Below are positions 55,726 to 64,000 of a DNA stretch of 64,000 nucleotides, piece after piece; the first letter of the stretch is position 1, and each line of letters opens with the position of its first letter. This DNA is from Hemerocallis citrina (taxonomy: Eukaryota > Streptophyta > Magnoliopsida > Asparagales > Asphodelaceae): positions 6,870,467-6,934,466 of the forward strand of contig CM030360.1 of NCBI GenBank assembly GCA_017893485.1, in the 5' to 3' direction. The notes below the pieces were generated by a model. That model was given only the letters and a program-made list of their open reading frames with translations. It was not told the DNA's origin and did not search any database. The translations under genes and the position numbers were made by a program.

Positions 55726-55730
55726 CAACC
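55726..55730. repeat. Target site duplication of the Copia element, right copy
   Basis: CAACC, matching 48,460-48,464. Confidence 0.9.
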
Positions 55731-56335
55731 TTCCATTCTATATGTCACTCTTAGCATTGCCTAAATGTACTAATTTTTTATGAAGAGATCGGTAAATACA
55801 ATTAAATCCATCTTCTTTATAAAATACCCAACTAAAACTGAACACCTATAAGCTAAAATTTGAGTATCAGGTGCATAATATGAGTATAATACCCAACTAA
55901 AATTCTCAGGATAATAGTAGTAATAGCCAACTAAAATTCTCATATGGTTATTTCTCATAAGCATTTGGTTATATTTTAGAAATAACCATAGGAGAATCCA
56001 CCGTTAAGTAGAAATAACCTTAGGAGACAACATCTACAGATTATCAAGTGCATCACTAATTCTTGAATCAAAAATCAAAATCAAAATCAAAATGTCGCAG
56101 TTTAACAAGAATCTCAACTATCAAAAGTCGCAGTTTAACAATAACAGAATCAAAAATGAAAATCAAAATGAAAGAATAGCCACCTAGGGTTTATGAAAGA
56201 GAGAGATTGAGGAGGACAACGGCAACGTAGGAGAAGTGAAGGAACGGCGGCGGTGGACGGCGAGATCGAACGGCGGCAGCGACAAGATCGAACAGCGGCA
56301 GGCGGCGAGATCGAACGGCAGGTACTTTCCCAATT
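55726..56335 (-). other. Probable CACTA 5' flank and untranslated leader (copy 1)
   Basis: On the minus strand 56,330-56,170 is GC-rich with repeated 'CGTTCGATCTCGCCG'-type text, then AAACCCTAG, like a plant 5' leader or first exon. It lies upstream of the minus-strand TnpD once D and Copia are removed, and the same block follows TnpD copy 2 at 60,657. Assignment to CACTA is by position only; no terminal repeat is seen. CAAAAT short repeats occur near 56,070. Confidence 0.45.
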
Positions 56336-57893
56336 TTATATCCATTGGTAGAAACATTAATGCTAGTTTTACAAATCTACAACAAATTGTAGTCTAATTT
56401 GATTAATAAGTTACAAGATTGAAAAAGGCCAAGTTTGACCTATCTAAATTGATTTGAATAATTTCTAAGTTAAAATATATTAAATTAGAGAGGTTTTTTA
56501 TTCTGGAGTCTTAGAGGTGCTGTGTATAGTAATAATCATGGAAAATACTCACAGAAGAAGAAAATTAGAAGTTATATGATTAGATTAAAAATAGTTGAGA
56601 AACATAATATTGGAATAAAAAGTATTTAATAGAGATAACTTCAGTTGTGGCATTTGGCTCCTTGGTTAGGCCTGTGAGGGTTTGGCGCCTCTGGGTTGCA
56701 CTCGGGTTCGATCCGGGGGGGAGGGAAACTTGTTTTTTTTATTTCTTTCTTTTTCCCTCTATTTAATATAATTGAGTTTTATTAAAAGATTTAAAACATG
56801 GATTAAAGGAAGATTTTAGAAATGAGTAAATATAAAATTGAGAGTTATTTGGGGGATTAAATAAATAGTAATTTGAAGTTGATTAAGAGCCATTTTATTA
56901 TTTTGACTAGAGTTGTACTATTAAATTAAAAATATGAATCAAGGAGAATAATTGAAATTGGGTTTAATATAAAAAAGAAATTGAGTTTTATTTGGAAGAT
57001 AAATAAATAGTGATTTATGTTTGTATTTAAGAAACAAATTTGATTATATGAACTAGAAGTATATTGTGAGATTTAAAATGTTGTCTAAGAAGAACAATAT
57101 TTGGAATAGAGATGTACTTGGTGGTTAAATAAATAGTAATTTATGCCTTTGATTAAGAAACAAAGTAAATTGTTTGACTAGTGGTATTCTAGAAATTATA
57201 TCGTGAGTTAATTTGTGTTGTTAAAGACTAATTTGGAAGTTGAATATCATATTATTTTGGAAGAAGGAATTTATTTAATGTAATTGGTAATGTAATGTCA
57301 ATTTACAACTTCTTTGAAAATACTTTTAGGAGAGGTGGAGAAACTATCTATTTTACATAGAGATTGTTTAACTTGAAATGTATGATAAGACTATGAAACT
57401 AGTTATACAAGTAACATGAGTTGTGTGAATAAGGGAATAATTGGATATGTGAATGAATGAAAATTTTAAAATGTGAATAGAGAGGGCATGGATAACCCAT
57501 GATGTTGTTGTGAACACGAAATGTGTGGATTCTAGAGGCTAAGTGAGACCCAGAGTACCGGCAAAGTGATAAAAGTAAAAAGTGAAATTTGAGAAGTGGC
57601 CAGTATGGCCTATCATTCTCGATATATTGTTTAAGACCGGTAGGAGGGTAAGCTAGCTCTAGATGGTAATATTATTCATGTTTGAACTTAAGGATAGGCA
57701 CTAGAAGAAGATATGATAGAAACAACGACGAACATGTCCGGTAAAGAATATGCAGCTCCTAGGGTTTCAAGATCGAGGAATACGCCCGGTAAATCCACTA
57801 TAGGTGGGCTAGGGGTATGTCTGTCTATCATTGAAAAGGTCGGTAAAGAGACTGCAGTTCCTAGGAATGGTCGAGACCGATGATACGCCCGAT
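56336..57893 (+). mobile_element. LTR-like fragment X (copy 1), right end replaced
   Basis: AT-rich, non-coding, with 'ACGCCCGGTAAATCCACTAT'-type repeats near 57,720-57,890. It matches 61,260-62,805, where the sequence instead goes on to a typical LTR end (GGGGCATTACA at 63,491). Here it switches at 57,893 to LTR B sequence. Confidence 0.55.
56632..56759 (+). mobile_element. tRNA-derived SINE (copy 1)
   Basis: 128 bp flanked by the direct repeat TATTTAATA (56,623-56,631 and 56,760-56,768). It has a pol III A box-like TGGCTCCTTGGTTAGGC (from 56,655) and a B box GGTTCGATCC (56,705-56,714), and ends in a T-rich tail. This layout fits short plant SINEs with T tails (Au-like, tentative). No tRNA cloverleaf is formed. 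Confidence 0.7.
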
Positions 57894-59637
57894 ATTGGCA
57901 TAATTCGCAGGGTGAGTTGGCATAATATTGGTAATGAATAATGGAAATGAAGAGTAAAGTAAAGTGAAGATGAAAAGTATTTGAAGTGAATTAATAACCA
58001 AGCTATCGGCGTGGGATGTGATGTGATATTACCCAAGGTCTACTTGGAGTGCAGCGGTTATCACCCAAGCTATCGGCTTTGAAGGTGTGATATGTTATTG
58101 CCCATACTATGTTTGGGATGTGGAGTATAAATTGATGAGAATGAAAGTGAAGTTAATGGTAACACGAGATGTAAGTGAAAAATAAAAGTAAGTTAAATTA
58201 TCAATAAGATTGAGTAGTAACTAAAGTGGTATAACGGGATGAGAATGATATATTATGAAGATGTATGTGATATTATTTCTTGTATGCATGCGATGTATGT
58301 AATCTGAGAATGAGGATGAAAATGTATATGAATGAAAATAAGTGTGAAAGAATATGAGTCATGAGTTTGTAAATGACATCGATTGGTAAATGAGATACGT
58401 GATTGAATAAGTATGAAGGAAATGAGGAAGTGACCTTGTGTGATTATGTATGAAAAGTAGAAGAATTATATATTTGCATAAATACATTGTTATGTCGTTG
58501 AGTATAAATTCAAGAAATTATCTACTTGAGTTAATATGACGCGGTACATATGAGATTTGTAATGAAGAATTGTGTGGGTAGATTAATGTGAATAACTTGA
58601 ACCAATTGTAGTATGAAATAGGGAGAGTAAGGAAAGTTGTATGTTTAATACACTTTAGCATGAGCGCAAGATGATGTTATTTGGGAAGTGCAGTGTGTGC
58701 GAAAGTAGAGTTGTGTGTGAATGTTTGTATAAGGCATAAAGTGATGTGTGTCAAGTGATGAATTTGGATATGAGTTCAAAACTAGAGATAAGTAAGTTTT
58801 GAGCAGATATATATATAAATAGGTTATGATACAGGTGATGAAAAGTCACACTTACGGTGTTTATATGTTCAGATTTCAGGTGAAATTTTATTATCATGGT
58901 ATTCGTAAGTTTATTCTATTTTCCTTATAATGTTTAATTTATTTGCTTAACCATTAAATTATACTCACACCAGAAATGACTAACCTCTGTTGTTTTCTGG
59001 GGGTTATGGGTGTCCCTTCCTGACGGTGGACAACCCAAACTCTCCTGCAGGTTTGATAGCAGCAAGGTGAGCTAGATGTGGTAGTCTGGTAGTTTTACTT
59101 TGCTCGTTGTGAATGAGACATCTATGTATATATATATATTATTTATGGAAATGGGAGTAGAATGATGTATAATATGGTATCATGGAAGATTGTGTATATG
59201 ACTGTAAGTGGGGATGTACCTATAGCGCTGTGAAGAGGTAAGAAAGCCCGTACCCACCTCGTTGTGGAGTATTGGGTTCTGTGTTTGGTTTTTGAAAAGT
59301 TTTTCTACAATTTTTCTAATACTTATATAAGTTTTTAAAGGAAATTTATGGCTTTTAATTTATAATTGATATTATGTTATGAGTTTGGCCCCCAGAGCAT
59401 GATATTTATATTGCATGTGTGATTTTGCTCATTTTGGCATGGGGAGCCCATGATTAAATTGCTTGTGTTGTGAGCTATGGAATTTATAGCAGAATTTCGT
59501 AAGCTTTTTGTGTTTCGGGGCAGAAATTTCAGGGAAAACTATGCCAAAATTTTATTTGAAATATACTTATCTTAGTTTATGTTTAAAGTGATGTAGAAAT
59601 TGAAGGATTTGATTTTGGAAGTTAAAAAAAAATGGGG
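57894..59637 (+). repeat. Second copy of the end of LTR B
   Basis: Matches 37,174-38,913 almost throughout, including the 'GGCCCCCAGAGCATGATATT' block and the GGTGTTACA end. Junction with X at 57,893. Confidence 0.9.
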
Positions 59638-60588
59638 TGTTACATCGCACATTGAGAACCATAAAGCCACAGGAAGGAGATCCTGCATCAAGATGTGGTA
59701 GTCGTGTGACTTTAGACCCTGAAGCATCTTCTCCATATCTTTGACACACCTTGCTATGTTAGATGAATAGCCATCGGGAACTTTAAGCTCCTATAGAACT
59801 TTGCAGAACGATTCCAACTCCTTTTTAGACATGCAGTACATTGCAGGAGGAAGTCGTGCTCTACCATTCTTTAAATATTCGGGGTGCAGCTCGTGTCGTA
59901 TGTCCGACGCAACTAAATCAAAATGACACTTAAGATTGTCTTTGTCTTCTGATCATCTCCCATGACAGTCCCTACACAATTTTCACCAATATTTTTTTCG
60001 ATATGTATCACATCTAAATTATGGCGCAATAAATTGAATTCCCAGAACGGCACTGTAAGGAAAATGCTCTTGTTCTTCTAGGACCCTAAATCAGCAATGT
60101 CATCACATTCATCTGCATCATTGTCGTCATCCCTTGCCCTTTTCTTACCCTTTTTCTGGCTTCTACTTCCTTACCATAATTGAAATGATGACCATGTAGC
60201 TGCCTTAACACATCGAACCCAGACGAAATTTCAGGTGAATGTTCACACTCCTCCACCCCATCAAAAGTCACAGTTTCCACCCTGAAACTGTGTGTCGGGC
60301 AACCATCTTCTATGACCCATGTAGCAGAATTATATCTCCCATTATATAGCCATCGTGAAGTAGTTTTATCAGCACAACAAGGACATGCATTACGCCCTTT
60401 GGTGCTATAACCGGATAAATTTGCATACGCAGGAAAATCACTAATTGTCCAAGTCAATGCAACTCGAAGACGGAATGATTTCTTAGTTGTTATATCATAT
60501 GTTGGAACACCCTCCCACAACTGTTGGAGCTCATCTGTTAAAGACTGAAGATAGACATCTATATCATTTTCAGGGCTTTTCGGTCCAG
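59638..60588 (-). pseudogene. CACTA TnpD transposase fragment (copy 2)
   Basis: Matches 38,914-39,832. The minus frame 60,520-60,086 reads WEGVPTYDITTKKSF, YSTKGRNACPCCADKTTSRWLYNG, WVIEDGCPTHSF and LRQLHGHHFNYGKE without a break, better kept than copy 1, then decays. This is the middle of the Transposase_tnp2 region. It ends abruptly at 60,588 (...GGTCCAG), joined to the tail of the Copia LTR. Confidence 0.88.
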
Positions 60589-60656
60589 TTCTTACTTTAT
60601 TTCTTTAATTTTTAATTCCGCACGATCACCCTGTTCACCCCCCCTTAAGGGTGATT
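60589..60656 (+). repeat. Tail of a Copia LTR at a deletion junction
   Basis: Matches the last bases of 54,751-55,725 (CTTTATTTCTTTAATTTTT...AAGGGTGATTAACA) with a shorter C run. CAACC and the same flank as at 55,726 follow. Confidence 0.88.
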
Positions 60657-61259
60657 AACACAACCTTCCATGCTATATGTCACTCTTAGCATTATATTGC
60701 CTAAATGTACTAATTTTTTATGAAGAGATCGGTAAATACAATTAAATCCATCTTCTTTCTAAAATACCCAACTAAAACTGAACACCTATAAGCTAAAATA
60801 TGAGTATCAGGTGCATAATATGAGTATAATATCCAACTAAAATTCTCAGGATAACAGTAGTAATACCCAACTAAAATTCTCATATGGTTATTTCTCATAT
60901 TATGCACTTGGTTATATTTTAGAAATAACCATAGGAGAAGCCACCATTCAGTAGAAATAACCATAGGAGACAACATCTATAGATTATCAAGTGCATCACT
61001 AATTCTTGAATCAAAAATCAAAATCAAAATCAAAATCAAAATGTCGCAGTTTAACAAGGATCTCAACCATCAAAGGTCGCAGTTTAGAAAGAATCTCAAC
61101 CATCAAAATCAAAATCAAAATGAAAGAATAGTCACCTAGGGTTTATGAAAGAGAGAGATTGAGGAGGAAAATGGCGACGAAGGAGAAGTGAAGGAACGGC
61201 GACGGCGACAAGATCGAACAGCAACAGGCGGCAAGATCGAACGGTGGGTACTTTCCCAA
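60657..61259 (-). other. Probable CACTA 5' flank and leader (copy 2)
   Basis: Second copy of 55,726-56,335, with small indels in the 'CGAACGGCGGC' part and more CAAAAT repeats (61,017-61,043). Confidence 0.5.
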
Positions 61260-63491
61260 TTTTATATCCACTGGTAGAAACATTCATGCTAGTTTTACAA
61301 ATCTACAACAAATTGTAGTCTAATTTGATTAATAAGTTACCAGATTGAAAAATGCCAAGTTTGACCTATCTAAATTGATTTACATAATTTCCAAGTTAAA
61401 ATATATTAAATTAGAAAGGTTTTTTATTTTGGAGTCTTAGAGGTGCTGTGTATAGTAATAACCATGGAAAATACTCAAAGAAGAAGAAAATTAGAAAAGT
61501 TATATGATTATATTAAAAATAGTTGAGAAACAGAATGTCGGAATAAAAGTATTTAATAGAGATAACTTCAGTTGTGGCATTTGGCTCCTTGGTTAGGCCG
61601 TGAGGGTTTGGCGCCTCTGGGTTGCACTCGGGTTCGATCCAGAGGGGAGGGAAACTTGTTTTTTTTTTCCCCTCTATTTAATATATTTGAGTTTTATTAA
61701 AAGAATTAAAACATGGATTAAAGGAAGATTTTAGAAATGAGTAAATATAAAATTGAGAGTTATTTGGGGGATTAAATAAATAGTAATTTGAAGTTGATTA
61801 AGAGCCATTTTATTATTTTGACTAGAGTTGTACTATTAGATTAAAAATATGAATCAAGGAGAATAATTGAAATTGGGTTGATTATAAAAAAGAAATTGAG
61901 TTTTATTTGGAAGATAAATAAATAGTGATTTATGTTTGTAATTAAGAAGCAAATTTGATTATATGAACTAGAAGTATATTGTGAGATTTAAAATGTTGTT
62001 TAAGAAGAATAATATTTGGAATAGAGATGTACTTGGTGGTTAAATAAATAGTAATTTATGCCTTTGATTAAGAAACAAAGTAAATTATTTGACTAGAGAT
62101 ATTCTAGAAATTATATCGTGAGTTAATTTGAGTTGTTAAAGACTAATTTGGAAGTTGATATCATATTATTTTGGAAGAAGGAATTTATTTAATGTAATTG
62201 GTAGCGTAATGTCAATTTACAACTTCTTTGAAAATCCTTTTAGGAGAGGTGGAGAAACTATCTATTTTACATAGAGAATGTTTAAGTTGAAATGTTTGAT
62301 AAGACTATGAAACTAGTTATACAAGTAACATGAGTTGTGTGAATAAGGGAATAATTGGATATGTGAATGAATGGAAATTTTAAAATGTGAATAGAGAGGG
62401 TATGGATAACCCATGATGTTGTGAACACGAAATGTGTGGATTCTAGAGGCTAAGTGAGACCCAGAGTACCGGCAAAGTGATAAAAGTGAAAAGTGAAATT
62501 TGAAAAGTGGCCAGTATGGCCTATCATTCTCGGTATATTGTTTAAGACTGGTAGGAGGGTAAGCCAGCTCTAGGTGGTAATATTATTCATGTTTGAACTT
62601 AAGGATAGGCACTAGAAGAAGATATGATAGAAACAACGACGAACATGTCCGGTAAAGGATGTGCAGCTCCTAGGGGTTCAAGATCGGGGAATACGCCAGG
62701 CAAATCCACTATAGGTGGGCTAGGGGTATGTCCGTCTATCATTGAAAAGGCCGGTAAAGAGACTGCAGTTCCTAGGAATGGTCGAGACCGATGATATGCC
62801 CGGTAAATCCACGGTGTGTGGGCTAAGGGTATGCCGGTAAGGTCCGTAGTTACGAGAGATTGACTTGCTAGGGTTCGTGGCTGAGGATACGCTCAGTAAA
62901 TTCACTATTAGGCCGGTAACGTCCAATATCCTGGGGGTGGGAGTCAATGGTGACTACGCGATGGAGTATATTCATTGGTTTACTTATAGCTTAACGTGGG
63001 ATGTAAACCCTATAATGAGGAGTAAGTTAAGGGTTTGCCCTCGGACCTATGTAGTACGAGATGCATAGAATCCGAACAATTGTGCATTAGTGTCATCGTA
63101 AGTATAAATGACTGCAATAGGCATTAAGTTCATGTCATACACTGACAAGACTAGGATAGTCACTTTTCCTGTTTGCATTCAAGTTTGTGTTTGCTAAATT
63201 AAACAGTCGCTGTATTGTAGCATTGTGTCATTTGTATGCTACTGACGTGCCCACAGTTTTTTTAGTTGCAGGATTGGACTAGGCATGGACTTGAAGTCAC
63301 TATGACGAGTTGTTACAATATTGAAGAATTTTCATTATCGTAGATTGTATTGTATTCATTTATTCCGCTGTGCAGTTGTAAAGAACATTTTTGTAATATA
63401 AAGTTTTAAATTCCTTGTATTTTGTACGAATTGAAGTATAAGATCATGTATTTGCTACGAATTACATGCGTGTGGAATTCGGGGCATTACA
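61260..63491 (+). mobile_element. LTR-like sequence X (copy 2), reaching a right LTR end
   Basis: Matches 56,336-57,893 to about 62,805, then continues with more 'GGTAAATCCAC' and 'GCCGGTAA' repeats to GGGGCATTACA at 63,491, a typical Gypsy LTR end. Start and target duplication were not found, so whether it is a solo LTR is open. No coding sequence. Confidence 0.55.
61559..61674 (+). mobile_element. tRNA-derived SINE (copy 2)
   Basis: Same SINE as 56,632-56,759 with the same flank repeat TATTTAATA (61,550-61,558 and 61,675-61,683), shorter T tail. Copied by the segmental duplication, not a second insertion. Confidence 0.7.
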
Positions 63492-63493
63492 GA

Positions 63494-64000
63494 GTGGTAT
63501 GTTTGTTAAGAAATGTAGGAACATGCAAAATAGATGTAAGAGAGAGATCTGCACAAAGGGAGATATCGACCTTCCCTTCAAGAGTGAAAGAAGATCCATC
63601 AATAATATGCACATGATAATTGGAAAGTAAAGAAAAAGAAAGTAGTAAATGAGACATATGTTCAGAAGCACCTGAATCAATAATTCATTAATGTGAAAAA
63701 ACATGACAAGCAGTACCTGAGTGAACAGAGTTATCAGGAGGAAACAGTAAATTGTGGAATGTCTTATACTCTTCAGCATAGAGGGTATACTGGGAGGAGG
63801 TTGGCACATCTATAGGAGCAGTAGTAGACTAATGAGCAACAGGAGGACGACCAATGCGTTTCCAACATGTCGCATACTCATGAGATCGGCCCTGACAATA
63901 AGTACAATACTTAGTGTTGTGATACTGTTACCACAGCTACGACCACGATCACTACGGCCTCGTGCAGAATAAGGACCACGACCCCTGGAGGAGGAAGAAA
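63494..64000 (-). pseudogene. Ty1/Copia gag-protease fragment
   Basis: The minus strand reads a zinc knuckle CTYCQGRSHEYATCWKRIGRP (about 63,915-63,855), then IIDSGASEHMSHL (protease active site, about 63,680-63,645), then DGSSFTLEGKVDISL and LTSILHVP. Stops interrupt it, two just before IIDSG. It is a different Copia lineage and opposite strand to the one at 48,465. It ends next to the LTR end of X at about 63,494 and runs off the window on its 5' side. Confidence 0.82.

Noticed and set aside
55726..56335. Terminal inverted repeats (CACTA...) closing the CACTA element.
   Set aside because: I searched both ends by eye and found no convincing CACTA/TAGTG pair; only a small CTACAA...TTGTAG hairpin.
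56655..56714. A tRNA gene at the A/B box pair.
   Set aside because: No acceptor stem or cloverleaf can be folded; the tail and direct repeats fit a SINE.

Overview
The window is plant nuclear DNA, probably from a eudicot. It is made almost entirely of transposable elements nested in one another. I found no intact host gene. The evidence is Ty3/Gypsy elements of the Tat lineage (pol with a second, archaeal-type RNase H), a Ty1/Copia element, a two-gene CACTA (En/Spm) transposon, a hAT-type element, a tRNA-derived SINE, several solo LTRs, and one captured copy of a plant cytokinin-activation gene (LOG). I cannot name the species.

Left third (1-25,784). An outer Tat element (E1) enters from the left; the window opens at the stop codon of its pol. 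Its 3' part runs 1-3,079 and 20,003-25,196 and ends in the LTR 25,197-25,784. A ~1.58 kb solo LTR (M, 3,080-19,997, TSD CCCCG/CCCTG) sits inside it. Inside M is a complete younger Tat element (E2, 3,591-18,919, identical 595-bp LTR lengths, TSD GTATC). Both Tat elements carry, downstream of pol, a 110-bp tandem array and a multi-exon gene on the opposite strand with its own TATA box. Its first exon resembles the plant 'putative gypsy type transposon' family (Pfam Transposase_28). Splice sites are the same in both copies, although each copy is now broken.

Middle (25,785-41,010). A minus-strand CACTA transposon is the substrate for most other insertions. A TnpA-like piece (about 30,640-30,860) and TnpD pieces (31,343-34,262 and 38,914-41,010) are separated by a solo LTR (A, TSD GTATT), a 1.88-kb hAT element (8-bp TSD) and another large LTR (B).

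Right (41,005-64,000). A non-autonomous Gypsy-like element (D, 41,005-48,443) has gag and protease remnants, no reverse transcriptase, and an intronless, broken LOG copy just before its 3' LTR. A Copia element follows (48,465-55,725, TSD CAACC), with an intact integrase core but a reverse transcriptase lacking its catalytic part. From 57,894 the sequence repeats 37,174 onward. This looks like a ~20.7-kb tandem duplication whose second copy has lost ~15.8 kb (CACTA start, D and most of Copia). The window ends in a minus-strand Copia gag-protease fragment.

Inferred order: CACTA first; then LTRs A and B, hAT, D and Copia; then the duplication and deletion. Separately E1, then M in E1, then E2 in M. 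E2 is youngest (about 5 differences between 595-bp LTRs, counted by eye). Working parts, where still readable, serve retrotransposition (gag, protease, RT, RNase H, integrase) or cut-and-paste transposition (TnpD, TnpA). The LOG copy is passenger DNA.
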